A program made the position numbers and the translations under genes. Of a stretch of 64,000 nt of DNA, positions 1 through 9,175 are shown piece by piece. Location of the stretch: assembly GCF_019345465.1 (NCBI RefSeq), contig NZ_JAHKRC010000007.1, positions 124,001 through 188,000 of the forward strand, given 5' to 3'. Positions within the stretch are counted from its first letter, which is position 1, and the number at the start of each line of letters is the position of its first letter. The notes under the pieces are model-generated. The model did no database searches, had not been told where the DNA came from, and was given only the letters and a program-made list of their open reading frames with translations. This DNA is from Pseudomonas sp. NKUCC02_KPG (GTDB lineage: Bacteria > Pseudomonadota > Gammaproteobacteria > Pseudomonadales > Pseudomonadaceae).

Positions 1-73
1 GGGTAACAGCGCCGAAGGACACAGCCGCAGCTAACAGTGCGACCAGACCGCGACGCAAAATGACAGGGCGCAT
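1..73 (-). CDS. ssuA: Sulfonate ABC transporter substrate-binding protein, N-terminal fragment
   Basis: Only the first 24 codons lie in the window; the gene runs off the left edge. They encode a basic, hydrophobic leader starting MRPVILRRGL and continuing VALLAAAVSFGAV, a typical Sec signal peptide. An AAGGAGAG ribosome-binding site sits just upstream of the ATG. The leader resembles what I recall of Pseudomonas SsuA, and ssuE lies 100 bases upstream on the same strand, as expected for an ssuEA... operon importing alkanesulfonates. The identity rests on leader plus context only. Confidence 0.7.
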   Translation of the reverse strand, partial: MRPVILRRGLVALLAAAVSFGAVT

Positions 74-173
74 GGCGCTCTCCTTTTGAGGTTCGAGATT
101 CGGGTAGCACCTGCCGAGCCGTTAGCGGATCAGTAAGGTGGTGAAGCGTGTTGCTGTCTGTGGGGATCTTGCT

Positions 174-767
174 TTAAATGCTCCAGCGAGCCGTGACCAG
201 GCGCTCGTTGAGGATGCCGGGATCCAGTGGTTTGGGGCGTCGCGCCAGGGCGCTGTAGAACTGTTCAAGGGATTCGTTCATGCGCTGTTCCAGCACGGGC
301 ACCAGTTGCGCTTGTGCGCTGCCTTCGCCGTAAGCGATCTGGCTGTCTTCGGCAAAAATGCCGTGCAGCATTTCCTGAGCCTTGAGCGCCGACAGTACGG
401 GCTTGAGTGCGTAGTCCACGGCCAGCATATGGGCGATGCTGCCACCGGTGGCGATGGGCAACACCACTTTGTGGCTCAGGGCGCGCTCGGGCAGCAAGTC
501 GAGTACGGTTTTGAGTGCGCCGCTGAACGAGGCCTTGTAAACCGGCGTCGCAATCACCAGGCCGTCGGCGTTTTCAATCTGTTGTAGCAGGTCGATAATT
601 TTTGGGCTGTCGAAGCGTGCGTGCAGCAAGTCTTCGGCCGGGAAATCACGTACCTGATAACTCACCACTTCGACGCCTTGCTGGTTGAGCCAGCGTTTGG
701 CGTGCTCCAGCAACACTCCCGAACGGGATCGTTGGCTTGGGCTTCCTCCGAGTGTCACGACCAGCAT
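174..767 (-). CDS. ssuE: NADPH-dependent FMN reductase of the alkanesulfonate system
   Basis: A 197-residue flavodoxin-like reductase that would supply FMNH2 to the alkanesulfonate monooxygenase SsuD, so that sulfite can be released from sulfonates in the cytoplasm. The sequence opens with [16 protein letters not shown], the flavin-phosphate-binding loop of the NADPH-dependent FMN reductase family, and has [14 protein letters not shown], the second flavin-contacting segment. Length is normal for SsuE. It is followed on the same strand by ssuA. An AT-rich upstream region with a perfect inverted repeat (842-861) probably carries its promoter. MsuE is a close paralogue, but the adjacency to ssuA favours SsuE. 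Confidence 0.9.
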   Translation of the reverse strand: MLVVTLGGSPSQRSRSGVLLEHAKRWLNQQGVEVVSYQVRDFPAEDLLHARFDSPKIIDLLQQIENADGLVIATPVYKASFSGALKTVLDLLPERALSHKVVLPIATGGSIAHMLAVDYALKPVLSALKAQEMLHGIFAEDSQIAYGEGSAQAQLVPVLEQRMNESLEQFYSALARRPKPLDPGILNERLVTARWSI

Positions 768-841
768 CTAGACGTTTCCTTGAATGAATATGTGCAATTC
801 GCTGTTAGCGTTTTCGCTTGAGTGAACAGACCTTAACAGGT

Positions 842-861
842 GATTTATATATCTATAAATC
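842..861. promoter_or_regulatory. Inverted repeat upstream of ssuE
   Basis: GATTTATA (842-849) and TATAAATC (854-861) are perfect 8-bp arms separated by TATC, in a very AT-rich stretch 75-94 bases upstream of the ssuE start. Position and symmetry suggest an operator or upstream activator site, for example for a LysR-type sulfur regulator such as CysB. The regulator is inferred, not shown. Confidence 0.4.
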
Positions 862-918
862 ATATTTATTCATTTGTTTATTCTTAAAATGCATATGCGA
901 TTTTGTTAAATGAAACGC

Positions 919-942
919 AAAAAAAAGGCCGTCGAAACGGCC
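919..942 (-). terminator. Rho-independent terminator downstream of lsfA
   Basis: On the minus strand GGCCGT-TTCG-ACGGCC is followed by a run of eight T. This is a compact stem with a stable tetraloop and U-tract, about 120 bases after the lsfA stop and before the ssuE promoter region. Confidence 0.75.
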
Positions 943-973
943 AAAAACCCTGTGGAAGACACTGGCAAACTGA

Positions 974-1054
974 GTAGTCGCTGCCGTAGGCTGCGAAGGA
1001 TTGCGCAGCAACCCGTTTATCCGAGTCGCCTCAGTCCTTCGCAGCCTGCGGGTG
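974..1054. repeat. GTAGTCGCTG-family palindromic repeat, copy 1
   Basis: The element begins GTAGTCGCTGCC and contains perfect 12-bp arms (989-1000 and 1035-1046). An inner TTGCGCAGCAA hairpin lies between them. It sits between the lsfA stop and its terminator. Related copies occur at 7390, 15737, 24233 and 61076. Confidence 0.7.
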
Positions 1055-1060
1055 TATGGA

Positions 1061-1699
<639 letters not shown>

Positions 1700-1938
1700 G
1701 GTGCAGTTCCTTTTTATAGGGAATGGCAGGGCGTGATGGCTTTACTCTGCCTGCGTCACGAGTTAATTAAAAAGAATAAATATCGATTTGGTTAGGTCTG
1801 AATGGAATATTAAAAACTGTTTCATTGGACGCAACAATGCACCAGGTCCAGTCTGGACTCAGTTGGGCAAGGGGAGCGGCAGGGAGCTGCGACATTTGAA
1901 TGTGTTGCGAATTGACCGTTCAGGTCTTCGGTAAACAC

Positions 1939-1969
1939 CCTGCCCGGCATTGCGCCGGGCAGGATTTTT
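1939..1969 (-). terminator. Stem-loop downstream of the OprD-family porin
   Basis: CCTGCCCGGC (1939-1948) and GCCGGGCAGG (1954-1963) form a perfect 10-bp stem with a 5-base loop, 24 bases after the porin stop. The T-run is better on the plus strand (ATTTTT) than on the minus strand (GTGTTT). It may therefore be bidirectional or a less efficient terminator for the porin. Confidence 0.6.
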
Positions 1970-1992
1970 CTAACCTTTGATCTACACCAGGC

Positions 1993-3351
1993 TTACAGCA
2001 ACGGGATCGAGTAGCTGACGATCAGACGGTTTTCGTCTTGATCACGCTGGCCAGCGATGTCGTTGCGCCACATGGCGTTTTTCCACATGAAGCCCAGGTT
2101 TTTCAGCGTGCCTTCCTGGATAACGTAAGCCACGGTGATATCGCGTTCCCACTCGGAAGCGCCATTGCTGGTCTGCACACGGTTGGCGTTGTAGGTGTCG
2201 ATGTTATCGCCACGCAGGTAAACCGCGCCCGCCGTCAGGCCAGGAACGCCCACTTTAGCGAAGTCATACGAGTAGCGTGCCTGCCAGGTGCGTTCGCCAG
2301 CACGGGCAAATTTCGAGATCTGCATGTCGGTAGGGATGTAAGCCGATGCACCGTCGCCCTGGTTCAGGAACGGGAAGTCGCTGCTGCCGTTGCTGACCTG
2401 ATAACCGCCACCGAAGGTGTGACCTTCAACGGTGTACAGGAACAGGCCGCTGATCAGGTTGTTGTCGACCTTGCCCTTGCCGTTGGCCTGGGTGTGGTAA
2501 TCGCCTGTGGTGTAGTAGGCCGGCTCGTTACCGTTCTTGCCGTCGTCGGAGCTGTTGAAGTAACGCAGGTCAGATTTCAACACGCCCGGGCCAATGGACC
2601 AGTTGTGGGTCAGACCCAGAAAGTGTTGCTTGTAGAAGTCTTCCAGGTTGCCGTAGTAGTACTGCAGCAACAGGTCTTTGTTGAGTTTGTAGTCAACGCC
2701 GCCGTAGTAGAACTTGTTAACGAACTTGCCCGCGCTGTAGTTCGAGCTACCGTTGGCGCCGCCAAGCGACAGGCCTTCGTTGTTGCTGGAGTTACGACCC
2801 TTGGCGTGTTCGATCTGGCCGCCGGTGAAGGTCAGGTCCTTGAACTCGCTGGAGGTGATCTGGCCACCCTGGAAGGTTTGCGGCAGCAAACGACCGTCGT
2901 TGCTGACGATAACCGGCAGTTTTGGCTGCAGGGTACCGATGCGCAGTTCGGTCTGGGAAATCTTGGCTTTAGCGGTCAGGCCCAGGCTGGAGAAATCGTC
3001 TACAGCGTGGTTGCCGTCGCTTGGGAATACCGAGCCGCCAGCATTCAGACCCGTCGGGTTGCCGTGTTTGGCTGCGCTGGAGTCAAGTTTGACGCCCAGC
3101 AGGCCAATGGCGTCCACACCAAAGCCGACTGTGCCCTGGGTGAAACCCGAGGTGTAGTCCAGCTGGAAGCCTTGGCCCCATTCAGCGGTGTAGTTGGAGT
3201 TTTTCGGCGCACCCGAATCACGGTTGTCGTTGTTGATGTAGAAGTTACGCAGTTTCAGCGTGGCTTTGCTGTCTTCAATGAAGCCTGCAGCGCTTGCTTG
3301 TTGTGCCAACAACCCTACGGCCACAGCGATGGCCAAGGTGGACTTGTTCAT
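1993..3351 (-). CDS. OprD-family outer-membrane porin
   Basis: A 452-residue outer-membrane beta-barrel for small solutes. A Sec signal peptide ending in QQASA precedes the mature start AGFIEDSKATLKLRN, typical of the OprD family. The rest is an aromatic-rich alternating barrel pattern ending SYSIPLL, with a hydrophobic C-terminal strand. Length (about 420-450) is normal. The sub-type (OprE, OprQ, Opd) cannot be fixed by eye. Its position between lsfA and tauABCD suggests, but does not prove, that it passes sulfonates. It is divergent from tauA across a 498-base intergenic region. Confidence 0.88.
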   Translation of the reverse strand: MNKSTLAIAVAVGLLAQQASAAGFIEDSKATLKLRNFYINNDNRDSGAPKNSNYTAEWGQGFQLDYTSGFTQGTVGFGVDAIGLLGVKLDSSAAKHGNPTGLNAGGSVFPSDGNHAVDDFSSLGLTAKAKISQTELRIGTLQPKLPVIVSNDGRLLPQTFQGGQITSSEFKDLTFTGGQIEHAKGRNSSNNEGLSLGGANGSSNYSAGKFVNKFYYGGVDYKLNKDLLLQYYYGNLEDFYKQHFLGLTHNWSIGPGVLKSDLRYFNSSDDGKNGNEPAYYTTGDYHTQANGKGKVDNNLISGLFLYTVEGHTFGGGYQVSNGSSDFPFLNQGDGASAYIPTDMQISKFARAGERTWQARYSYDFAKVGVPGLTAGAVYLRGDNIDTYNANRVQTSNGASEWERDITVAYVIQEGTLKNLGFMWKNAMWRNDIAGQRDQDENRLIVSYSIPLL

Positions 3352-3849
3352 TGTGTTGCTCCTTTGCGTTTCTAATTTTTGTATTTCATTAGCCCCGGAT
3401 CTGAGGTCTGGGTGCTGCAGATGCGCGATTAGCGCCAGACGGTGACTGGCAAGTCAATCGTAACCAATCATGTCTACGACCTTTGTCTAGTCTCCCGTCG
3501 TTTGTGCGCAGATTAATGGCTATTTAATAAACCTAAAAAGAATTATTTATGATCTTTTAAGATCGAATAGGCATAAAGCAGGATATTTCCTACGCGCACG
3601 AAAAGGAATGCTATCGGTCTTTCGTCTAATTCCTAAACATAATTTCATGAATCTTTTAATAGCGTTTGGTTCTTAAACCCTGGCTTCGATCACAGACAGG
3701 GAAAATGCCTTGGCATCTGTGGCACGAGCCTGCCTGCGGATGTCGCGGAACTACATAAGCTAATGCTTAAAAGTTATTTATTTAGAGTTTCTTAGATCAT
3801 TTAACCTCGCATTCTGCCGATATCCGGCCGCCTGCCGAGGAGCTTCCTG
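3352..3849. other. Long divergent intergenic region, porin / tauA
   Basis: There is no convincing gene in these 498 bases. It must hold the porin promoter and the tauA promoter. Visible elements are a GATCTT-TT-AAGATC inverted repeat at 3551-3564, several AT-rich tracts (3520-3560 and 3755-3810), and a Shine-Dalgarno GAGGAGC just before tauA. Low GC relative to the flanking genes is expected for a regulatory region. Confidence 0.6.
3551..3564. promoter_or_regulatory. Short inverted repeat in the porin/tauA intergenic region
   Basis: GATCTT and AAGATC arms are separated by TT, 286 bases upstream of tauA and 200 bases upstream of the porin. It could be a regulator half-site pair; no specific factor can be named. 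Confidence 0.3.
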
Positions 3850-4833
3850 ATGAAATTGCATTCTCCCTTACGCCTTCTGGCTGCTTTGTCTCTGGCGGGT
3901 GCCAGCTTCTTTGCGCAGGCCGCCAGCACGGATGTCACCGTGGCTTACCAGACCACCGTGGACCCGGCAAAAGTTGCCCAGGCCGATGGCGCCTACGAGA
4001 AAGCCACGGGGGCCAAGATCAACTGGCGCAAGTTCGATAACGGTGCCGACATCATTGCCGCCATCGCCTCGGGAGATGTGCAGATTGCTTACCTGGGCTC
4101 AAGCCCGCTGACGGCAGCAGTGACTCGCAACGTTCCGGTTGAAACCTTTCTGATCGCTACCCAGCTGGGCGGCTCTGAAGCCCTGGTCGCTCGCGACGGT
4201 TCCGGCATCAACGGTCCGCAGGATCTGGTCGGCAAAAAAGTGGCCGTGCCCTTTGTGTCCACCGGTCATTACAGCCTGCTGGCCGCTTTGAAGCACTGGA
4301 ACATCGACCCTTCGAAAGTACAGATTCTGAACCTGGCGCCACCGGCCATCGTGGCGGCCTGGAAGCGTGGCGATATCGATGCCACCTACGTGTGGGATCC
4401 GGCACTGGGTACGGCCAAGGAAAACGGCAAGGTGCTGATTACTTCGGGTGAGCTGGGCAAGCTGGGCGCACCGACCTTTGATGCCTGGATCGTGCGCAAG
4501 GACTACGCCGCCAAGCACCCGGAAGTGGTCAAGCAGTTCGCCAAGGTGACGCTGGATGCCTATGCCGACTACCACAAGGATCCAAAAGCCTGGCTGGTCA
4601 ATCAGAGCAACATCGACAAGGTGGTGAAACTGTCGGGCGCCAAGGCAACGGATATCCCTCTGTTGCTGCAAGGCAACGTGTACCCGCTGGCGGCTGACCA
4701 GGTTGTCTTGCTGGGCGCACCGACCACCAAAGCCCTGGCCGACACCGCTGCCTTCTTGAAAGAGCAGAAAAAAGTCGACGCCGTACTGCCGGACTACGCG
4801 CCGTCGGTCAACGCCACTTTTGTTACTCAATAA
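3850..4833 (+). CDS. tauA: Taurine ABC transporter periplasmic binding protein
   Basis: A 327-residue periplasmic receptor delivering taurine to TauBC. It has a Sec signal peptide (residues 1-24, ending FFAQAA) followed by the NMT1/SsuA-type two-lobe fold. The segments [20 protein letters not shown] and TYVWDPALG are characteristic of TauA. Start chosen at the ATG after GAGGAGC. It is the first gene of tauABCD, with tauB 26 bases downstream. Expression is expected under sulfate limitation. Confidence 0.93.
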   Translation: MKLHSPLRLLAALSLAGASFFAQAASTDVTVAYQTTVDPAKVAQADGAYEKATGAKINWRKFDNGADIIAAIASGDVQIAYLGSSPLTAAVTRNVPVETFLIATQLGGSEALVARDGSGINGPQDLVGKKVAVPFVSTGHYSLLAALKHWNIDPSKVQILNLAPPAIVAAWKRGDIDATYVWDPALGTAKENGKVLITSGELGKLGAPTFDAWIVRKDYAAKHPEVVKQFAKVTLDAYADYHKDPKAWLVNQSNIDKVVKLSGAKATDIPLLLQGNVYPLAADQVVLLGAPTTKALADTAAFLKEQKKVDAVLPDYAPSVNATFVTQ

Positions 4834-4859
4834 TCAACGCAGCTGAGGAGTCGACGGTC

Positions 4860-5654
4860 ATGGCCTTGTTATCGCTGGAGCGCATCAGCGCACAGTATCC
4901 TGGCGCCGCTGAGCCGGTGCTGTCGGACATCTCCGTCAGCCTCGGCCCTCAGCAACTGCTGGTCGCCCTCGGCCCTTCGGGCAGCGGTAAAACCTCGTTG
5001 CTGAATTTGATTGCAGGCTTTGTCGAGCCCAGCAGTGGTCGAATCACCCTGGATGGCGTGCCGGTACATGGCCCCAGCGCAGAGCGCGGCGTCGTGTTTC
5101 AGGATGATGTGTTGCTGCCGTGGCAAGACGTGCTGGCGAACGTGGCCTTTGGCCTTGAACTGGCCGGTGTCCCGCGCAGCAAACGCGAAGCCCGCGCCCG
5201 TGAAATGCTTGCGCTGGTGGATTTGTCCGGTTTTGAGAAGCGCCGGGTGTGGGAGCTGTCGGGCGGGCAAAAACAGCGTGTGGGCCTGGCCCGAGCGCTG
5301 GCTGCCGACCCCCGTGTGTTGCTGATGGACGAACCGTTCGGCGCCCTCGATGCCTTTACCCGTGAGCAAATGCAGGAGCTGCTGCTGCAAGTGTGTCGTC
5401 GCACCGACAAGCCCGTTTTCCTGATTACCCACGACATTGAAGAAGCGGTGTTTCTGGCCACGGATCTGATTTTGCTGGCGCCCAACCCGGGTCGCATTGT
5501 TGAACGGTTGACCCTGGATTTTGGCCAGCGCTACAACGCGGGCGAGTCTGCCCGCTCGATCAAGTCCGACCCTCGTTTTATCGAAACCCGTGAACATGTG
5601 CTTGAGCGCGTGTTTTCACAACGCGGTGCCGCCCAGCGGCAGGAGCGCGCATGA
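4860..5654 (+). CDS. tauB: Taurine ABC transporter ATP-binding protein
   Basis: A 264-residue cytoplasmic ATPase driving taurine import. It has Walker [10 protein letters not shown] near residue 40, the ABC signature [15 protein letters not shown], and Walker [12 protein letters not shown] followed by the switch histidine in [10 protein letters not shown]. Its stop overlaps the tauC start by 4 bases, so the two are translationally coupled. Length is normal for the family. Confidence 0.93.
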   Translation: MALLSLERISAQYPGAAEPVLSDISVSLGPQQLLVALGPSGSGKTSLLNLIAGFVEPSSGRITLDGVPVHGPSAERGVVFQDDVLLPWQDVLANVAFGLELAGVPRSKREARAREMLALVDLSGFEKRRVWELSGGQKQRVGLARALAADPRVLLMDEPFGALDAFTREQMQELLLQVCRRTDKPVFLITHDIEEAVFLATDLILLAPNPGRIVERLTLDFGQRYNAGESARSIKSDPRFIETREHVLERVFSQRGAAQRQERA

Positions 5655-6487
5655 GCAGTTATGAAGCCGTTACTGGCGCCCCCGTTGCCGTGCCCCACGC
5701 ACCGCGCCCGGTTAAACGCAGCCTGAGCACGCGCTGGATCAGCGTCCTGACCCTCGTCACTCTGATCGCCGTCTGGTGGGCTGTCACTGCGGGCGGATGG
5801 ATCGAGCCGCTGTTTTTGCCACCGCCCTCTGCCGTGCTGCAAAAAGGCTGGTTGCTCGCGACTGCTGGCTATATGGACTCCACCCTGTGGCAACACTTGG
5901 GCGCGAGTTTGAGCCGTATCGGGCTGGGGCTGGGCTTTGCGATTCTGACGGCAGTGCCGGTGGGTATCGCCATTGGTCACAACCGGATTGCACGTGGCAT
6001 TTTCGACCCGCTGATCGAGTTCTACCGCCCGATACCGCCTTTGGCCTACTTGCCGCTGATCGTGATCTGGTGCGGGATTGGCGAGTTGTCGAAAGTGTTG
6101 CTGATTTACCTGGCGATCTTTGCCCCTATCGCCATTGCTACCGCCACGGGCGTGCGGACGGTCGACCCGGCCAAAGTGCGCGCGGCGCAGTCGTTGGGCG
6201 CCACGCGCTGGCAGCTGATTCGCCATGTGATTTTGCCGAGTGCCTTGCCGGATATTTTGACCGGAGTACGCATTGGTCTGGGCGTGGGCTGGTCGACCCT
6301 GGTGGCCGCCGAGCTGATCGCCGCCACCAGTGGCCTGGGCTTCATGGTGCAGTCCGCTGCGCAATTTCTGGTCACCGATGTGGTGGTGCTGGGGATTCTG
6401 GTGATCGCCATCATCGCCTTTGCCATGGAAATGGGCCTGCGGGCCCTGCAACGCAAGCTGGTGCCGTGGCACGGCCAGGCTCACTAA
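5651..6487 (+). CDS. tauC: Taurine ABC transporter permease
   Basis: A 278-residue inner-membrane permease with about six hydrophobic segments. It has the BPD_transp_1 EAA-type loop around [21 protein letters not shown], which contacts TauB. The short cytoplasmic N-terminal tail (residues 1-30) is followed by the first membrane helix [20 protein letters not shown]. It overlaps tauB by 4 bases and lies 50 bases before tauD. Confidence 0.93.
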   Translation: MSSYEAVTGAPVAVPHAPRPVKRSLSTRWISVLTLVTLIAVWWAVTAGGWIEPLFLPPPSAVLQKGWLLATAGYMDSTLWQHLGASLSRIGLGLGFAILTAVPVGIAIGHNRIARGIFDPLIEFYRPIPPLAYLPLIVIWCGIGELSKVLLIYLAIFAPIAIATATGVRTVDPAKVRAAQSLGATRWQLIRHVILPSALPDILTGVRIGLGVGWSTLVAAELIAATSGLGFMVQSAAQFLVTDVVVLGILVIAIIAFAMEMGLRALQRKLVPWHGQAH

Positions 6488-6537
6488 TTAACAGAACTCG
6501 ACGCTGATTAATCGGCGCGCTGATAAAGAGACAGATC

Positions 6538-7371
6538 ATGAGCCTGACCATTACCCCGATTAGCTCTGCCCTTGGCGCCCAGATTGACGGCGTTGACCTG
6601 ACTCAGCCCCTGAGTCTTGAGTACCGTGATGCCATCGAGCAAGCGTTGTTGGCGCATCATGTGGTGTTCTTCAGGAATCAGTCGATTACACCCCAGCAGC
6701 AGGCACGTTTTGCCGCCAACTTTGGCGATCTGCATATTCATCCGATTTATCCCAACGTGCCGGAGCAGCCTGAAGTGCTGGTGCTGGACACGGCCGTGAC
6801 CGACGTGCGCGACAATGCGGTGTGGCACACCGACGTGACTTTTTTGCCGACGCCGGCCATGGGCGCGGTGTTGAGTGCCAAGCAACTGCCGGCGTTTGGT
6901 GGCGATACATTGTGGGCGGCCGGGATCGCGGCTTTTGAAGGGTTGTCCGGGCCGCTGCAAGTGCTGCTGGAGGGGTTGACGGCCACCCATGACTTCACCA
7001 AGTCGTTCCCGCTGGAGCGTTTTGGATCGACCCCTGAAGACCTGGCGCGCTGGGAGCAAACCCGCAAGAACAATCCGCCGTTGTCGCACCCGGTGATCCG
7101 TACGCACCCGGTGAGCGGGCGCAAATCGCTGTTCGTCAACGAAGGCTTTACCACGCGGATCAATGAGCTGTCTGAAGCCGAAAGCGAAGCGATCCTGAAG
7201 CTGCTGTTCGCCCATGCCACCCGTCCGGAATACACCATTCGCTGGCGCTGGCAGGAAAATGACGTGGCATTTTGGGACAACCGCGTGACCCAGCATTACG
7301 CCGTGGATGACTACCGTCCTAACCGCCGCGTGATGCATCGTGCGACCATTTTGGGTGATGCGCCGTTCTGA
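6538..7371 (+). CDS. tauD: Taurine dioxygenase (Fe(II)/2-oxoglutarate dependent)
   Basis: A 277-residue cytoplasmic enzyme that hydroxylates taurine with O2 and 2-oxoglutarate. The product breaks down to aminoacetaldehyde and sulfite. The iron-binding triad is visible as H97 and D99 (VWHTDVTF) and H253 (VTQHYAVDD), with the 2-oxoglutarate-binding arginine in RRVMHR. It is the last gene of tauABCD and converges on a TetR gene, with a long palindrome between them. Confidence 0.94.
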   Translation: MSLTITPISSALGAQIDGVDLTQPLSLEYRDAIEQALLAHHVVFFRNQSITPQQQARFAANFGDLHIHPIYPNVPEQPEVLVLDTAVTDVRDNAVWHTDVTFLPTPAMGAVLSAKQLPAFGGDTLWAAGIAAFEGLSGPLQVLLEGLTATHDFTKSFPLERFGSTPEDLARWEQTRKNNPPLSHPVIRTHPVSGRKSLFVNEGFTTRINELSEAESEAILKLLFAHATRPEYTIRWRWQENDVAFWDNRVTQHYAVDDYRPNRRVMHRATILGDAPF

Positions 7372-7389
7372 TGAACACACGCATGATGT

Positions 7390-7532
7390 GTAGTCGCTGT
7401 CGAGGCACGAGGCTGCGATCGGCGACAAGGTCGTCGTAAATTCAGGTGATGAGGCGTATCAGTTGGTTCCGGGGCTCAGGTTTTGCGATCGCTTCGCAAT
7501 CGATCGCAGCCTCGTGCCTCGACAGCGGCTAC
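7390..7532. repeat. GTAGTCGCTG-family palindromic repeat, copy 2 (26-bp perfect arms)
   Basis: The element runs from GTAGTCGCTG to CAGCGGCTAC. Perfect 26-bp arms lie at 7395-7420 and 7502-7527. It sits between the convergent tauD and TetR genes and may act as a bidirectional transcription stop. Its right end overlaps the TetR gene, supplying the TAG stop at 7529-7531. Confidence 0.8.
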
Positions 7533-8176
7533 AGGTTCCCTGCGGGGATCTCGCGCTTGGGCAAAAAAGTCGGCAAGTACAGTCCCAGATAAGCATCCAC
7601 CACGCGCATCCCTTCTTCGGCCATGCGCGGGGTGATGCAGTCGTGCAACTGGATGGAGCGCGCATACACGCGGTCGCCCAGTTCCATCGCCAAGGCAAAT
7701 ACGTCCACGTCCTGTGGCAGTACTGGCAGCTCAAAATGACGCATAAACAAACCATGCATCAGTTGGCCCAGTTCAAGGTCGTGCTGGCGGTCGGCCCGGG
7801 TGACTTCGGTGAGGCCATGCTGGGCCAGGATCAGTTGCCGGGCGGCAGCATCTTCGCTGTAGATCGTCAGCATGCGCTGCTCAATAATGCGCGACAAATC
7901 TCCCCAACCCTTTAAGCCGTCATGTTCGATCGGCACCTGCAGGCAGGCGCGGAATGCGCCATGCACGTCACCGGTCAGCGCTTCGAGGAGCGCGGGCACT
8001 CCCGCAAAGAAGTGATAGACCGATGACGGCGGGATTTGCGCGCGTTCGGCCACGCTGTAAATCGACAGGCTGGACACCCCTTCTTCTGCCAGCAATGTGC
8101 GGGCAGCATTGAGTATCAAATCGATCCGGACCTGGCTGCGGGCGCGTGACTTTCGAGGGGTGGCAAGGCGCGTCAT
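7529..8176 (-). CDS. TetR/AcrR-family transcriptional regulator
   Basis: A 215-residue regulator with an N-terminal TetR helix-turn-helix (RIDLILNAARTLLAEEGV, then the recognition region around IPPSSVYHFFAG). A C-terminal ligand-binding domain of about 150 residues follows. The start at 8176 is preferred over an upstream in-frame ATG at 8203 because GCAGGAGA lies at the right distance. The last codons NL-stop come from the palindromic repeat at 7390-7532, so the C-terminus may have been remodelled. Its target is unknown. It could control tauABCD, but it is convergent with it rather than divergent. Confidence 0.8.
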   Translation of the reverse strand: MTRLATPRKSRARSQVRIDLILNAARTLLAEEGVSSLSIYSVAERAQIPPSSVYHFFAGVPALLEALTGDVHGAFRACLQVPIEHDGLKGWGDLSRIIEQRMLTIYSEDAAARQLILAQHGLTEVTRADRQHDLELGQLMHGLFMRHFELPVLPQDVDVFALAMELGDRVYARSIQLHDCITPRMAEEGMRVVDAYLGLYLPTFLPKREIPAGNL

Positions 8177-8243
8177 GGGTGTCTCCTGCGGGGCAGTCGG
8201 CATTGTACGAGCCGGGTCCGAGGTTGTCTGTAAACCCGCAGCG

Positions 8244-8987
8244 TTAGCCCGCGAACTTCACCATGCGATCGTTAGTCGGCTGGATTGGGCGCGCATTCAT
8301 CGGGAACAACTGCTTGAAGGCATTGAGTTGTTGTTGGGATACCGTGCCCGGCACCTTCAACACCTGCCAGCGAACGCCTTCGGTACAGGGCGGAGTCGTC
8401 AGCGATCCCATGAACGTGAAGTAATCCAGCTTTTCAGGAAACAGGCTCTGCAGATCCAGGTTGTTCAAGGTCACTGAGTCACCGTCATGACGCGGCAGGC
8501 TTGAAAACAGGGAGTCCAAGGCTTTGTTCTTTGCTCCGACGTCAAACAACAGGGCAATGACTGCCAGGTTGCCAACGGCATCACGGTGTACCAAATGAGC
8601 GCTAAATGGGTACTTTCGGCCATCGATTTGCATTTCAGCGGGGGTATGGAAGTGCATTTGCACGAAGTCATGGGTTCCTGACGCCAAGGTCACATCGCCT
8701 TTTGATTCAGTGGTGACTTCCAGGCTATGACCATTATGTTTCACCACGGCCGGGCCAGCCGGGTAGTGAATGGCCAGGGCAGGCAGAACTGCGGGGGTGT
8801 TGGCCTTGATATTGATCGGAGATTGCTGGGTGCCAACGCTGCACAGGGCGTGCTCTTCGTGCAGGTCGCCCCACTCGTCAGGCCCTGTGGGCGACAGGTA
8901 ATTCCAGTGCGTGTGGCTGGTCGGGGCAGCGGTTACGGGGCCAAGGCCGATGGCAAACAGGGCGATGCCCAGGTAATGGAGTTTCAT
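8244..8987 (-). CDS. Periplasmic alpha-carbonic anhydrase
   Basis: A 247-residue zinc enzyme interconverting CO2 and bicarbonate in the periplasm. It has a signal peptide (MKLHYLGIALFAIGLGPVTAA), the substrate-pocket segment GTQQSPINI, and zinc ligands H112 and H114 in VQMHFHTPAE and H131 in SAHLVH. It ends with the family-typical SLTTPPCTEGVRW. I start it at 8987, where the signal peptide begins. An upstream in-frame ATG at 9035 has no ribosome-binding site and would bury the signal. It appears monocistronic. Confidence 0.88.
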   Translation of the reverse strand: MKLHYLGIALFAIGLGPVTAAPTSHTHWNYLSPTGPDEWGDLHEEHALCSVGTQQSPINIKANTPAVLPALAIHYPAGPAVVKHNGHSLEVTTESKGDVTLASGTHDFVQMHFHTPAEMQIDGRKYPFSAHLVHRDAVGNLAVIALLFDVGAKNKALDSLFSSLPRHDGDSVTLNNLDLQSLFPEKLDYFTFMGSLTTPPCTEGVRWQVLKVPGTVSQQQLNAFKQLFPMNARPIQPTNDRMVKFAG

Positions 8988-9121
8988 GAGTGTGTCTTCG
9001 TGGACGGTGGCTGGTAAGGACAGCCGGGAAAACATTTTGAAACAATCTGTGCGGTGTTTATGTAGGGGGTTTCTGGAGGAGCGGGTAGGAAAATACGATT
9101 CGATGGGTGGTCGATGCCCAT

Positions 9122-9156
9122 AAAAAAACGCCGCAGGCCGTGAGGCCTGTGGCGTT
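9122..9156 (-). terminator. Rho-independent terminator downstream of spuI
   Basis: On the minus strand a 13-bp stem (AACGCCACAGGCC, loop TCAC, GGCCTGCGGCGTT, one G-T pair) is followed by seven T. It lies 20 bases after the spuI stop. Confidence 0.85.
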
Positions 9157-9175
9157 CTTTGTGGATCGCAATCGC

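Noticed and set aside
2038..3375. Long open frame antisense to the OprD-family porin
   Set aside because: It has no family features, its codon pattern mirrors the porin, and the minus-strand product has a clear signal peptide and barrel pattern.
3719..3736. Possible sigma-54 promoter (TGGCACG ... TGCC) upstream of tauA
   Set aside because: The -24 part is good, but the GC of the -12 element is one base too close; sigma-54 promoters rarely tolerate altered GG-GC spacing.
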